NCBI GenBank assembly: GCA_016787445.1
Contig: JAEUTQ010000069.1
Coordinates: forward strand, 1-64,000
DNA: 64,000 nt
DNA from: Bacteroidia bacterium
Lineage (GTDB): Bacteria; Bacteroidota; Bacteroidia; B-17B0; Aurantibacillaceae
Direction of reading: 5' to 3'
Of this stretch, positions 44,344-54,223 are shown piece by piece; the stretch's first letter is position 1; each line of letters opens with the position of its first letter. Made by a program: the position numbers and the translations under genes. The notes under the pieces were generated by a model. It was not told the origin of the DNA. It worked only from the letters and a program-made list of their open reading frames with translations, and did no database searches.

Positions 44344-45573
44344 TTACAATTGAATTAGTTCATTATAAAATTTTTCAGCGATGGTATCGCGGTTAAAATT
44401 TTGGTTCACGTAGTTTCTGCCATTCACACCTAATTGTTTGGCCTTTGTATAATCAGAAGAGACATCAATGACAGCCTTTACCAATATATTTACATTCTCG
44501 GGTTCAAAATACAATCCGCATTGGCCTTTTTGAATAAACAAGTCACGCGCCTCGCCATCTACACCCAATAAAATGGGCAGTTCCATGGCCAGGCTTTCAA
44601 ATATTTTGGAAGGAATAGCGCCTTTAAACAAATCGAGTTTCTTTAAGGGAATGATGGCAGCGTTCACCGATTTTAATACCTGAGGCATTTGGCTCTTTGG
44701 CACAAAATCAATAAATATCACATTGCTTAATCCGTATTGCTTTTGCAGCTCTATGAGTCTTGGTTTCTCCGGACCATTGCCCAATAACACAAATTTCAAA
44801 TGCGGTTTATCTTTTACGGCTTTAGCTGCTTCCAGAATTATTTCCAAGCCTTGCGCTAAGCCAATGATGCCGGCATAAAGAAAAACAAAATCATCTTGAG
44901 CGATATTATTCTTAATTCTGAAATCACCGGCCGCTATTTGCTGAGGGTTATAATAATTCATATCTACCCCATTCGGCAGCCAATAGGTTTTAACTTGTGG
45001 AAAACGTTGATTAATATTCTGACAAATCCCTTGTGTTTGTCCGCTTACCAACACCGACGCTTTATATAATTTCTCCTCGAGGTTATACGCCATTTTAAGC
45101 ATGGTAGAATTAGTTACCACACCAAGCTTCTCTGCCGACTCCGGCCAAAGATCGGAGACGTTAAAGATTAATTTGGCTTTTTTGGTTTTAGCCAAACGCA
45201 AAGCCGAGTAACCCAGAAATAAAGGCGGGGATTCACATAAAATAAAATCTACATTCCCAATTTTTCGTTTTCCATACCAGGCACTTGAGCATACAAAAGA
45301 AAAATAATTCAAGAGGCGTTTAATGATGCCTTTGCTTTTAGAAACATAAATCCAACTGCGGTGAATTTTCAATCCTTCACTCTCTTCATACACATACTTC
45401 TTACCCAAGTACTCTTTCTGCACTTCCATTTTAGGATAATTGGGCATGGCAGTAAGTATACTCACATCGACACCTTTGTTTTTTAAACGTACTGCCAATT
45501 CGTATAAACGATTTTGCGGTGCGCCAACTTCAGGCGGAAAGTATTGAGTTAATATGAGTAATTTGATTGCCAA
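44344..45573 (-). CDS. Glycosyltransferase, GT4 family (WbuB-like)
   Basis: A 409-residue GT-B transferase. The N-terminal half opens LLILTQYFPPEVGAPQNRLYELAVRLKNKG, the WbuB-like signature; the C-terminal half has FLYAGIIGLAQGLEIILEAAK and IPSKIFESLAMELPILLGVDGEARDL, where the E-x7-E nucleotide-sugar residues fall. Transfers a sugar to the growing lipid-linked oligosaccharide at the cytoplasmic face; linkage unknown. Abuts both neighbours. Confidence 0.9.
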   Translation of the reverse strand: MAIKLLILTQYFPPEVGAPQNRLYELAVRLKNKGVDVSILTAMPNYPKMEVQKEYLGKKYVYEESEGLKIHRSWIYVSKSKGIIKRLLNYFSFVCSSAWYGKRKIGNVDFILCESPPLFLGYSALRLAKTKKAKLIFNVSDLWPESAEKLGVVTNSTMLKMAYNLEEKLYKASVLVSGQTQGICQNINQRFPQVKTYWLPNGVDMNYYNPQQIAAGDFRIKNNIAQDDFVFLYAGIIGLAQGLEIILEAAKAVKDKPHLKFVLLGNGPEKPRLIELQKQYGLSNVIFIDFVPKSQMPQVLKSVNAAIIPLKKLDLFKGAIPSKIFESLAMELPILLGVDGEARDLFIQKGQCGLYFEPENVNILVKAVIDVSSDYTKAKQLGVNGRNYVNQNFNRDTIAEKFYNELIQL

Positions 45574-46410
45574 TTATAGTATAGCTTGAAGTTTAGTCTG
45601 CGTTTGTGATTCTAATTCGCTAATCGCCTTTTCAAAAGAAGTAAAAGCAATTTTATTTTCAATCAGATAATCACAAAGCCAAATATACCAATCTATCCAA
45701 GTTTTAAAACTTTTACTGAAGTAACGATCATGAAAATCAATACCGATGTAATTTAAATTACTCTCAAAGGCTTTGTCGATCGATTTTTTAGTCGCCTCCT
45801 TACATTCTTCTAAATTGCGGCATTGCCATTTCTTTCCATTCTCAATAATCCATCCATCCATAATTTGAAATGGAAACTCCCACATTTGGCCAACTTTATA
45901 AGGATTCTCAAAAGAATGAACAGTCGTATCAAAACGGTATCCGGCTTCGTTAAAATAATTAAGCGTATTCTCGTTTCGTTTTACATAATGCATGCGCATT
46001 CCTTTAGGCTTAATATTAAACGCTTTCTCGAAACATTGCTTTTCGTTTTTTACTTTATCTAAGCTTTGAAAACAAATGCCATGTATTCCAACCGTCTCAC
46101 CATGCTCTATAATTCGCTTTATCCAAACAGCGGCTGCATTATTACTGTAGTTTAATCCTATTCCTTTATCTACACCAATAAAAAAAGTGGACGGAATATT
46201 TTTTGTTTTATTAAAGGCAATTAACTCATCAATGTTTTGCCACTTATTCATTAAAAAATCATTCCAACGTAAGAAATATTCCTGAAATCCAATTTTCCCT
46301 AATGCCAATTCAATGTTGGTACGCACCATGAATTTCGGTACAATCATATCCCGCAGTAAGTGTTCACTTACCGTAATATGATCGATATCGTGGGATATAA
46401 TTGCTTTCAC
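45574..46410 (-). CDS. Polysaccharide deacetylase-like protein
   Basis: A 278-residue protein with a NodB-like fold: the SHDIDH motif near the N-terminus (residues 6-11) carries the metal-binding Asp-x-Asp-His, followed by IPSTFFIGVDKG, TVGIHGICFQSLDKV with the conserved H, and YRFDTTVHSFENPYKVGQMWEFPF. No signal peptide, so it likely works inside the cell on lipid-linked or nucleotide sugars or as a glycan modifier. One base overlaps the preceding gene's stop. Confidence 0.85.
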   Translation of the reverse strand: MKAIISHDIDHITVSEHLLRDMIVPKFMVRTNIELALGKIGFQEYFLRWNDFLMNKWQNIDELIAFNKTKNIPSTFFIGVDKGIGLNYSNNAAAVWIKRIIEHGETVGIHGICFQSLDKVKNEKQCFEKAFNIKPKGMRMHYVKRNENTLNYFNEAGYRFDTTVHSFENPYKVGQMWEFPFQIMDGWIIENGKKWQCRNLEECKEATKKSIDKAFESNLNYIGIDFHDRYFSKSFKTWIDWYIWLCDYLIENKIAFTSFEKAISELESQTQTKLQAIL

Positions 46411-47303
46411 TACTTCTTAAATAATTTAATATACCAGGGTAAATTATTAATGTTTAAATAACCGTAATCCACTTGTTCGCCACCTAAACCTTTATAAAAA
46501 CCTGCTAAACCGGCCGATAAAGAACCGCCAGCAAAATCAAAGGTTTCTGATTTATCTTCAAAGTACTTGATAGCATGACTCACCAATAAATGCATACTTC
46601 CTGTATTCTCTTTCTTATCAAAATTAGTGCCCTTTAAAAAAATGGTATGCTTTCCGTTTGAAATAAATGTACCAATTGCCATGACTTCACCATTTGCATT
46701 TATCACTTTAAAGGTATGGAGTTTATTTACCTCAGCCGCATTTTTGAGGAGTATCATAAATACAGATTGTGCTTCCTCATTTAATCCTAATTCGTTTTTC
46801 AAAAAAGGAATTAAATAGGTTTGAGATAAATGCATAGCATCGCTACCCTTCACGTCCTCCACTTTAAAGCCGTTATTCTGCGCTCTTGAAATATTGCGTT
46901 TGGTATTTTCGTTAAACGAATACGATTTTTTATACTTTATAACAAAGGTACATTTTGTTGCTGTGCTATGATTACATAAATGATTCAATTCAATCTCAAT
47001 AAGCTTGTACTTTTTCGTTATATAATCAATGCAAAAATTTAAATCTTCCTTCGTATAATCACCAAACAAACCCAATTGCGATGTAAAATGAGGTTGTGGC
47101 AAATAGTTTATTCCGTGCTTTGTTTTTGAAGTAATGGGAAAAACACATTTATAATTTTCACCGATTAAAGCATCCCATCCGGGTGAAGTAGCATTTAAAT
47201 AAAAAGATTGTGCAAATACCAAGGGCGCTTTTGAATTTAATATCGTTTGATCCCATTTAACAAAATCAATTTCACGGTGAGATATGTAATGTAGTTTACT
47301 CAT
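46410..47303 (-). CDS. FemAB/GNAT-like acyltransferase (copy 1)
   Basis: 297 residues with the acyl-CoA N-acyltransferase fold of the FemAB or BioF2-like group: SFNENTKRNISRAQNNGFKVEDVK, MAIGTFISNGKHTIFLKGTNFDKKENTGSMHLLVSHAI and FDFAGGSLSAGLAGFYKGLGG, the last a strand-turn seen in these enzymes. Adds an acyl or aminoacyl group to the surface glycan or a lipid carrier. It follows a second such gene, and both share the operon with a deacetylase. Confidence 0.8.
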   Translation of the reverse strand: MSKLHYISHREIDFVKWDQTILNSKAPLVFAQSFYLNATSPGWDALIGENYKCVFPITSKTKHGINYLPQPHFTSQLGLFGDYTKEDLNFCIDYITKKYKLIEIELNHLCNHSTATKCTFVIKYKKSYSFNENTKRNISRAQNNGFKVEDVKGSDAMHLSQTYLIPFLKNELGLNEEAQSVFMILLKNAAEVNKLHTFKVINANGEVMAIGTFISNGKHTIFLKGTNFDKKENTGSMHLLVSHAIKYFEDKSETFDFAGGSLSAGLAGFYKGLGGEQVDYGYLNINNLPWYIKLFKK

Positions 47304-48265
47304 TAGAACAACTCCCGCTTTTTAAATTTCAAAAGCATTTCCAATGGCAATGCGGCTTTATTAATGGTAAAGTATGGAACTAAATGCGGACCAAAACTCC
47401 TGAAGAACTTCTCCACTCCTTTTAACATGGAACCTTCAAAGTCGAACGTTTGACAACCTATGCTTTTCGCCTTCTCGATAGACTTATGTAAAAGCAAATT
47501 GATGACGCCACTCACCTCAGCGTTTTTATCAATACCACCAAATAAATAATAACATACTTCTTTATCGTAAGCGCAGAAAACAGCACCTTGCAGTTGACCA
47601 TTTTGAAAAGCACTTAAACAAAATGAATTAGTGGGATTAGAGAATTTTAAAAATATATTTTTCAATTCCGCTTCGTAAACATTAGCGCCGGCCAAAAGTA
47701 ATGCGTGCTTGAAGAAAGCAAACATATTTTCGTTGCTTAATCCATCTTCTTTCATTGAAAGTTCTTGTTTGAGACAAGCGTTGATTTTATTTCTGTTCTT
47801 AGGATCGTAATTTGAATAAATATCATCAAGACTTTTATTGAGGTCGATACGATAGGTATAATTCGGAATGACTTTATATTTTTCCCAAATAAAAGGCTGC
47901 ATATCCTTCACAGAAGAATGAAAAGCCAAGACCAGTAATTTACTTTTCAGTGAACTTAAATAGTTGCAAACTTCGGAAACAACCTCTTTTGAAAAACTAT
48001 TGACCGATGCCTGGTTCTTTGCTTCCGAGAAATAAAACAAGCCGCAATGTGGTGTGTATGGTGGAAGTTTTACGAATGAGGTTCCCATTTTACTGGTTTG
48101 ATAATAATAGAAACCACCGATAAATTTTTGATCATCGTTATGAATTCCCACTAATTTTAATTGAGAACCATAAATAGATAACCATTCTTTAGAGGCAAAG
48201 ACACCAACAGCCGCTGAGGCTTTCTCGTAAAACAAATCCTTATTTTCAACCGGCTTTAAAATCAC
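47303..48265 (-). CDS. FemAB/GNAT-like acyltransferase (copy 2)
   Basis: 320 residues, same fold as copy 1 but only distantly similar: NYTYRIDLNKSLDDIYSNYDPKNRNKINACLK, GAVFCAYDKEVCYYLFGGIDKNAEVSGVINLLLHKSI, and FDFEGSMLKGVEKFFRSFGPHL. The two proteins may act on different acceptors or as partners. Stop overlaps the start of copy 1 by one base, and the gene begins two bases after the preceding GT4 stop. Confidence 0.8.
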   Translation of the reverse strand: MILKPVENKDLFYEKASAAVGVFASKEWLSIYGSQLKLVGIHNDDQKFIGGFYYYQTSKMGTSFVKLPPYTPHCGLFYFSEAKNQASVNSFSKEVVSEVCNYLSSLKSKLLVLAFHSSVKDMQPFIWEKYKVIPNYTYRIDLNKSLDDIYSNYDPKNRNKINACLKQELSMKEDGLSNENMFAFFKHALLLAGANVYEAELKNIFLKFSNPTNSFCLSAFQNGQLQGAVFCAYDKEVCYYLFGGIDKNAEVSGVINLLLHKSIEKAKSIGCQTFDFEGSMLKGVEKFFRSFGPHLVPYFTINKAALPLEMLLKFKKRELF

Positions 48266-48266
48266 T

Positions 48267-49373
48267 TTATTTTTTCAAAACAGAATTATAGGCTTCAATC
48301 ATTTTATTTAAACTCACATTAAAGTCGTAGGTATTTAAAACATGTTCGCGTCCCTTCTTTCCCATTTCCTCTCTTAATTGCGGATTGTTTATCAATTTCT
48401 CAATAGCATCAGCAATCTCCACTGCGTTCTTTTTCTTAACAATGATACCGAACTTACCTTTATCTATAACTTCCATGAGCCCTCCTACATCCGATACAAT
48501 AACTGGCGTTTCACTCGACATGGCTTCTACAACAGCTACACCAAAACTTTCGCTGTCATCAATTGATACATTTAAAAAGATATCTAGCAAATTATGGTAA
48601 TGCGGAACATCCGAAAATTTTATGCGTCCGGTTAATTCAACTGTGTCCGCTAATCCTTCAGCTGCAATTTGTTTTTTATAATAATCGGATTGACTACCTG
48701 CACCAATCAACAGAAATTTTAATTTTTGATTTTTGATACGATCCTTTAAAATTTTAGCAGCTTCAATGATATATCTGATTCCGTATTTCTCTTCAATGGA
48801 TTTAATAGTACCGATGTAAATTGTATTAGGTTCTTTTGAAACATTCGCTTTTTTGAAAACACTTGTATCCACTCCAAAAGGAGTCACCGTAATATTTTTT
48901 CCCGTGTATTTTAAAGTTTCCTGCTTCATGATTTCACTTGTAGAGAGAATCATATCAGCCTTACGGAGATTATATTTCAGAAGTGATTTATGGAGATAAG
49001 AGGCGTTGGGAAAACCATACACGTCCATTCCCCAAACCGAAATAATGTAAGGATGGAATCCGGACAGCGCACCAATTAATCCGTAACTGGTTGCATAATG
49101 TGCGTGTAATATATCTGGTTTAAATGTTGCAATAGCGGCTTTTAATGCGCCAACATTTTTAATGTATTTTATTTTTGTTTTTAATTTTTTGGCGTTAACC
49201 GTTTCTTCCGCCTCGTGCAGCAGAGTAATCAACGGATGATTATTAATCCAATCATAGGTTGCTTTATTAAAACTAAATACACCTACATGAATTCCTTTCG
49301 ATGCCAAGCCCAAAGCCCATTTTTCGGTATGCTCGGAGCGTGAATCAGACAACAAAAGGATTTTCAATGGCAT
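48267..49373 (-). CDS. Glycosyltransferase, GT4 family
   Basis: About 368 residues from the ATG at 49373 (MPLKILLLSDSRSEHTEKWAL); an upstream in-frame ATG at 49448 would add 25 residues without a match to the family and overlap a terminator. C-terminal half shows PNTIYIGTIKSIEEKYGIRYIIEAAK and SFGVAVVEAMSSETPVIVSDVGG (E-x7-E pattern). First gene of the polysaccharide operon. Sugar specificity unknown. Confidence 0.88.
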   Translation of the reverse strand: MPLKILLLSDSRSEHTEKWALGLASKGIHVGVFSFNKATYDWINNHPLITLLHEAEETVNAKKLKTKIKYIKNVGALKAAIATFKPDILHAHYATSYGLIGALSGFHPYIISVWGMDVYGFPNASYLHKSLLKYNLRKADMILSTSEIMKQETLKYTGKNITVTPFGVDTSVFKKANVSKEPNTIYIGTIKSIEEKYGIRYIIEAAKILKDRIKNQKLKFLLIGAGSQSDYYKKQIAAEGLADTVELTGRIKFSDVPHYHNLLDIFLNVSIDDSESFGVAVVEAMSSETPVIVSDVGGLMEVIDKGKFGIIVKKKNAVEIADAIEKLINNPQLREEMGKKGREHVLNTYDFNVSLNKMIEAYNSVLKK

Positions 49374-49450
49374 AACGAATTTGAATTTACGGTAAAAATA
49401 GTCCCGATTTTGCTGATATACAAGCTTTAAATTATTGTGTTGATACAATA

Positions 49451-49479
49451 AAAAACGCCGCAGTTTTTGCTGCGGCGTT
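49451..49479 (-). terminator. Terminator of the M43 protease gene
   Basis: Stem AACGCCGCAG (49454-49463) with CTGCGGCGTT (49470-49479), 6-base loop; on the minus strand followed by TTTTA. Separates the protease transcript from the polysaccharide operon. Confidence 0.85.
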
Positions 49480-49496
49480 AGTGGAGTGAATTTTAA

Positions 49497-51662
49497 TTAT
49501 TCAATGATTAATTTTCTGGTAATTTTTTGTCCGTTCAATTCAACGTTAACAATGTACATACCTGCTTTTAAATGCTGGAATTCGTTAACTGTTACCGTAT
49601 GATTACCCGGATTTAAATTAAATATTTTTTCTGCTTCAACTGTTTTACCGATAACATCAGTTACCGATACTTTAATTTCTGCATTATCATTTAATGAGAA
49701 TACAACATTAGCTGAACCATTTGTTGGATTTGGGTATAATGCTAATCCGATTGATTGACTTAATTCGTTTACACTTAAAGGTGTATTGAAATTAATATCA
49801 TCTAAGTATAAGTTATTACCAAAACCAGAAGCAGTGTTCTCTTGGAAATAGAAACGGATTTTTACGTTTGGTTGAGTTTTGAAAGTATTAAATGCAGGAT
49901 GAGAAGTTAAAGTATAAAGTTTAAACTGAGCAGGAGTTGGTGTAAATGGAGTTGTAGTTACACCACCCGAACCTGATGCCATTGTAGAAGGAGAAGGAAC
50001 ATAAATATCTGACCAACTTCCTCCACAGTTTGAGCTTGCCTGAACTTTAAATACATCAGCCCAAGTACCATTGTACTGTGCATACGCATATTTGAAAGTA
50101 AATGTAGCGCCAGGGTTTGCAGCAAAGTTATAAGAAGGAGTTTCTAAAATATCAATTGCTCCACCCGGATTGATAGTGTTATTCATGTAATATGAATTGC
50201 TACCAGATGCTGCTGCAGCGGTATTTTGTTGCCAAGTAGTTCCACCGGTTTGATTAATGATAGTCCAATTTGTAGGTAAACCTGAAGCTTCAAAACTTTC
50301 CTGATAACTTCCGCTTACGTTCGCAACACCAGAAATTACATTCACGGTTTTTGTTTTAACAGAAGAACCCTGTGCATTATTAACAGTTAATGTTACAGTT
50401 TGTGTACCAACTGAACTAAAAGTAATACCCGTTGAAGCACCTGTAGGATTAGCAATGGATGCGCCACCGGTTGCTGTCCAAGCACGACCTGTTACAGCTC
50501 CATTATAAGAATCATCAATGAAATTTAAAGTACCGCCGGCACAAATTGTATAAACGTTTAAAGCTGTTCCAAATACTGAATGGAAATCAGCTATTGGAGC
50601 GCAAGTACCAGTACCGTTAACATCGGTAGCAGTTAAATTAGCAGTAGCCCAAAGATTATTTCTTCCGCTTGTACTAGAAGCCAAGGCAGCACGCATTACG
50701 TTAGTTTGACCTGTTGTAAACATTTTCGGACAAGAAGAATAGTCCATAATATTTTCTACGTTAGCCTGACCACTTCCAACGCAGGTATTACCAGATGCAC
50801 TAGAAGGACAAGTTGAAAAATATCCTTTGGTCATTGGTGTATCAGCAATTCCATCATCACCACAAGAAACACCAGGATTATTTGTATTACCAAAAGTATG
50901 AGAAAGGTTTAACCAGTGACCAATTTCGTGACTTAAAGTACGCGAATCGATATAGTTACTACTAACCCAACCTGAACGAATCACAAACGCATCGCGTGAA
51001 TTACCAGCAGGCCAAGTTCCGGGTTTGTAAGTATAACCAACAATTACACCACCAGAAGTTGAACAAGTAGCGGTATTCGGACAAATAGAACGAACCACAT
51101 AAATATTTAAATATTTAGTTGGATTCCATTGGCCCGCTCCGGTTCCGGAATAAGCATAATTTGGAGATGCTTGATTCCAATCGGTGCTTGGATTGTAATA
51201 GTGAACAATACCTGAAGTACAATTTCCGCTAGGATCTTTGTGCGCAAGCATAAACTTAATATCGCTATTAATATAAAGCGATGAAAACAATGGACTAATT
51301 GTACTAACATCAGATCCAGTAGCTGAATAATCATTATTGATATTCGCTAAAGCAGAGATACAATTAGCATCTGAAATATTTTCAGAACCGTTGGTGTGTA
51401 GGATATGAAATACTACAGGAATGGTGTATTGAAAAGCAGCACCAACCTTTTTGTTCTTCAAACTCTCTTCATATTCTAATGTAGCGAGACGTAATTTTTC
51501 CTGCTCGGCCTCATATTTCGCACGTAATGAAGGGTCTGCTTGAAAAGCGGCCTCCATGGCGTCGTAGGTAGCACAAGGCATTACGGTTTGCTGTTCTTGA
51601 GCTAGAAGGCTTGTGCCGCTCAATGAGAAAGCAAGTAATAAAGTTTGTATGGATTTTTTCAT
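49497..51662 (-). CDS. M43 metalloprotease with PKD and T9SS sorting domain
   Basis: A 721-residue secreted zinc protease of the pregnancy-associated plasma protein-A (M43, cytophagalysin-like) family. Signal peptide (MKKSIQTLLLAFSLSGTSLLAQ); zinc motif HEIGHWLNLSH at residues 245-255 and the Met-turn NIMDYSS near 306; a PKD-like domain (about 370-440) with VGTQTVTLTVNNAQGSS; a choice-of-anchor-like sandwich; and a C-terminal type A T9SS domain (LYPNPTNGSANVVF ... KAGMYIVNVELNGQKITRKLIIE). Cut products are likely extracellular proteins. Confidence 0.93.
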   Translation of the reverse strand: MKKSIQTLLLAFSLSGTSLLAQEQQTVMPCATYDAMEAAFQADPSLRAKYEAEQEKLRLATLEYEESLKNKKVGAAFQYTIPVVFHILHTNGSENISDANCISALANINNDYSATGSDVSTISPLFSSLYINSDIKFMLAHKDPSGNCTSGIVHYYNPSTDWNQASPNYAYSGTGAGQWNPTKYLNIYVVRSICPNTATCSTSGGVIVGYTYKPGTWPAGNSRDAFVIRSGWVSSNYIDSRTLSHEIGHWLNLSHTFGNTNNPGVSCGDDGIADTPMTKGYFSTCPSSASGNTCVGSGQANVENIMDYSSCPKMFTTGQTNVMRAALASSTSGRNNLWATANLTATDVNGTGTCAPIADFHSVFGTALNVYTICAGGTLNFIDDSYNGAVTGRAWTATGGASIANPTGASTGITFSSVGTQTVTLTVNNAQGSSVKTKTVNVISGVANVSGSYQESFEASGLPTNWTIINQTGGTTWQQNTAAAASGSNSYYMNNTINPGGAIDILETPSYNFAANPGATFTFKYAYAQYNGTWADVFKVQASSNCGGSWSDIYVPSPSTMASGSGGVTTTPFTPTPAQFKLYTLTSHPAFNTFKTQPNVKIRFYFQENTASGFGNNLYLDDINFNTPLSVNELSQSIGLALYPNPTNGSANVVFSLNDNAEIKVSVTDVIGKTVEAEKIFNLNPGNHTVTVNEFQHLKAGMYIVNVELNGQKITRKLIIE

Positions 51663-51685
51663 GTGTTTGTGTGTGTTTATTTCAT

Positions 51686-51717
51686 TAAAGTTACAAAATC
51701 AAAGTCCTGAATGCAAA
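51686..51717 (-). promoter_or_regulatory. Promoter candidate of the protease gene
   Basis: Minus strand TTTG (51714-51717), 20 bases, TAACTTTA (51686-51693, one mismatch), leader about 18 bases to the ATG at 51662. Confidence 0.4.
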
Positions 51718-51724
51718 TTTTTAT

Positions 51725-52654
51725 CTATTTTTTGTCTTTTAAACCTAGTTGATTTAAGGCCATCATATCTTTCATGGTTTTTTGCATTCCTTCAACGCTA
51801 CCATCCAAGAAAATAACATTTCCTTCCCCATGTTCTGCAAAATTTTTAATAGCTTCTGTCCACATACTAAATAATATCAGGTTGGCATCTAGATTAGCGT
51901 CAACCATTTGCTGAGCTGCCACGGCCATACCTTTAGCTACCTCTTCACGGAATAAGGCCACACCTTGTCCTCGTAATTGGGAAGCTTCTTTCTCGGCTTG
52001 AGCCGCAATTTTAATGGCATTTCCTTCGGCTTCGGCTGCTTTTGTTTTAGTAATTAAAAGGGCCTGGCCCTCATTTTCGGCAGCTGCCTTTAGGTTATTA
52101 CTTGCTACTACTTTAGCCATCGAGCGCATTACTTCTTCATCAAAAGTGATGTCGTTTAATTGAAGATCTATTAAATGATATCCCCACTCTTCTAATGTTT
52201 TATCCAATTGATCTTTTACTGCTTCAACAATATCCCTACGTAGAATTAATACTTCCGATTGTTTTTTTGTTGCCACAAAGGCTCGCACCGAACCTTCAAC
52301 CGAGCGAACTAAAGCCTGCATAAAATTTCTTTCATCAATGAATTTAAATGCCACATTTTTAATCGTTTCTTCCTCTTGATTCAACACCGAATAAAGTAAC
52401 ATAGCGGTAAAGTTTACATTCGCCTGGTCAATAGTAACGGCCTGAAAACCTAACTCAGCACTACGATTTTGAATGGAGATTTTTTTTGCTACCCGTTCAA
52501 TAAAAGGTATTTTGAAATTTAATCCCGGTCTTAAAATACGGCTGTATTTCCCGAAAACTGTAATTACCGCAACAGTACCTTGTTGTACGGTTTTAAATGA
52601 TAACAGTAAAAGGAGTAATCCTAAAACTGATAAAATAATTGTACCAACTCCCAT
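51725..52654 (-). CDS. SPFH/band 7 (stomatin-like) protein
   Basis: A 309-residue membrane-anchored scaffold protein: one N-terminal helix (LSVLGLLLLLLSFKTV), the band-7 domain with FGKYSRILRPGLNFKIPFIERV, SIQNRSAELGFQAVTIDQANVNFTAMLLYSV and RSVEGSVRAFVATKKQSEVLILRRDIV, then a coiled coil rich in Ala/Glu/Lys (AAAENEGQALLITKTKAAEAEGN). Similar proteins form rings in lipid domains and help membrane quality control; partner protease (NfeD-like) not found nearby. Confidence 0.9.
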   Translation of the reverse strand: MGVGTIILSVLGLLLLLLSFKTVQQGTVAVITVFGKYSRILRPGLNFKIPFIERVAKKISIQNRSAELGFQAVTIDQANVNFTAMLLYSVLNQEEETIKNVAFKFIDERNFMQALVRSVEGSVRAFVATKKQSEVLILRRDIVEAVKDQLDKTLEEWGYHLIDLQLNDITFDEEVMRSMAKVVASNNLKAAAENEGQALLITKTKAAEAEGNAIKIAAQAEKEASQLRGQGVALFREEVAKGMAVAAQQMVDANLDANLILFSMWTEAIKNFAEHGEGNVIFLDGSVEGMQKTMKDMMALNQLGLKDKK

Positions 52655-52726
52655 GATTTTATTTTTTTTTTAAATATATCAAAAAAACAAGAGAGCCTGA
52701 TTTTTATTACTTTTAAGGTAACAGAA

Positions 52727-53815
52727 ATGGACAAGCGGTTACTAATATATTTATTGTTGTTTTTGGCACATTTGTTAAACGCACAAGAGAAAAAGGGCGA
52801 CTTTTCGGTTGAAGAAGCCGGTGCCTCTGCTGTAGATACCATTCAAAAAAAACCGGAAGTAGATTTTTATAAGGCTGCCATTAAACTTCAGGATTCCGCT
52901 AAATGGAAAGAATCGATGATTCCTCTTAAGAAAGCACTTAAAATAAACCCTGAATATTTAAACGCCAGTAATAAAATGGGCTTTGCCAAATACAACTTAG
53001 AAGACCTCATGGGGGCTGAGTTTGATTATTTATGGTCGTTGAAGATTGATCCAAATAATTTTGAAGCACTTAAATACCTGGGAATCATTTATTTTAAAAA
53101 CAAACGCTATAATGATGCTAAATTGTATATGGACAGTGCAGGTAATCAACGTATTGATGATCCTGAATTTTTTTACTACCGCGCCAAACTGATGTTTACA
53201 GGAAAAGAGTATAAAAAGGCCCTTAGTTTGGCCGACTACGCCACAGAAGAAAATAAAAAATATACGGAAGCTTATTTGCTCAAAGCAGAAATACGTTTAG
53301 CGATGAAAGATTATAACTACGCTTTAAAAGAATTAAACGATGCGGAAAAAACGATTCCTGCCGATAAACCTGATTATAACTTATATAAGACAAGAGCTAA
53401 AACGAAGTTCGAGCTAAGAGACTATAAAGGCGCTGTTACTGATTGGAACGTTTATATTGATGCCAACCCCAATCAGGAAGAAGCACTAATTTCACGCGCC
53501 GCTGCAAAAATTAACTCAAATGAGTTTAGTTCGGCAATCGTTGACCTGGATGATGCCGCGAAGTTAAATCCTAAAAACCCTGTTATTTATAACTATAGAG
53601 GTGTAGCAAAAGGAGAAAATAAGCAAATAGTCGAAGGATTAAAAGACCTGGATTACGCCATCAAGCTAAAATTTAACTATCCGGCTGCTTATGTTAACCG
53701 CGCAGCACTTAAATTTGCAAGCAAAGATAAACGCGGTGCATGTCAGGATTTGGAAAAAGCCGATGCTCTTGGAGATCAAATGGCTTATAAATTAATTGAA
53801 CAATACTGTAAATAA
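52727..53815 (+). CDS. Exported TPR-repeat protein
   Basis: A 362-residue protein with an N-terminal signal (MDKRLLIYLLLFLAHLLNAQ) and at least seven TPR-like helix pairs (for example WKESMIPLKKALKINPEYLNASNKMG, YKKALSLADYATEENKKYTEAYLLKAEIRLAMKDYNYAL, and RAAAKINSNEFSSAIVDLDDAAKLNPKNP). Probably a scaffold in the periplasm or at the outer membrane. Its stop abuts the queD ATG. Confidence 0.8.
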   Translation: MDKRLLIYLLLFLAHLLNAQEKKGDFSVEEAGASAVDTIQKKPEVDFYKAAIKLQDSAKWKESMIPLKKALKINPEYLNASNKMGFAKYNLEDLMGAEFDYLWSLKIDPNNFEALKYLGIIYFKNKRYNDAKLYMDSAGNQRIDDPEFFYYRAKLMFTGKEYKKALSLADYATEENKKYTEAYLLKAEIRLAMKDYNYALKELNDAEKTIPADKPDYNLYKTRAKTKFELRDYKGAVTDWNVYIDANPNQEEALISRAAAKINSNEFSSAIVDLDDAAKLNPKNPVIYNYRGVAKGENKQIVEGLKDLDYAIKLKFNYPAAYVNRAALKFASKDKRGACQDLEKADALGDQMAYKLIEQYCK

Positions 53816-54223
53816 ATGAAGACTTCTGTAGTTCGTAAAATAACTTTTCACTCGGCCCATCGCCTGCATAACCCCAATTGGAATGATACTAAAAACAAAG
53901 AAGTTTTTGGCTTATGTGCTAACCCTAATTATCACGGACACAATTATGATTTGCTGTTTAAAGTAACCGGTGAGGTAAATCCTGAAACGGGATTTGTAAT
54001 GGATTTGAAAGACCTCAGTGATTTATTAAACAAAGAAATTTCAGAGCGTTTTGATCATCGTAACTTAAATTTGGATGTACCTGAATTCAAAAATCTGAAT
54101 CCTACAGCTGAAAACATCGCGAAAGTTGTATATGATATTATGCGACCGAAAATTAACACACAATTCGACATACAAGTTACATTATACGAAACCCCTAGAA
54201 ATTTTGTGATTTATCCTGACTAA
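53816..54223 (+). CDS. queD: 6-carboxytetrahydropterin synthase / PTPS
   Basis: 135 residues. Zinc ligands are in FHSAHR (His15) and YHGHNY (His40, His42), the catalytic Cys is Cys34 in LCANPNYH, FDHRNLNLDVP and LNPTAENIA (Glu) complete the pattern. Converts dihydroneopterin triphosphate to 6-carboxytetrahydropterin in queuosine synthesis, or is a 6-pyruvoyl-tetrahydropterin synthase; the Cys favours QueD. Ends with stop overlapping the apaG stop on the other strand by 4 bases. Confidence 0.88.
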   Translation: MKTSVVRKITFHSAHRLHNPNWNDTKNKEVFGLCANPNYHGHNYDLLFKVTGEVNPETGFVMDLKDLSDLLNKEISERFDHRNLNLDVPEFKNLNPTAENIAKVVYDIMRPKINTQFDIQVTLYETPRNFVIYPD

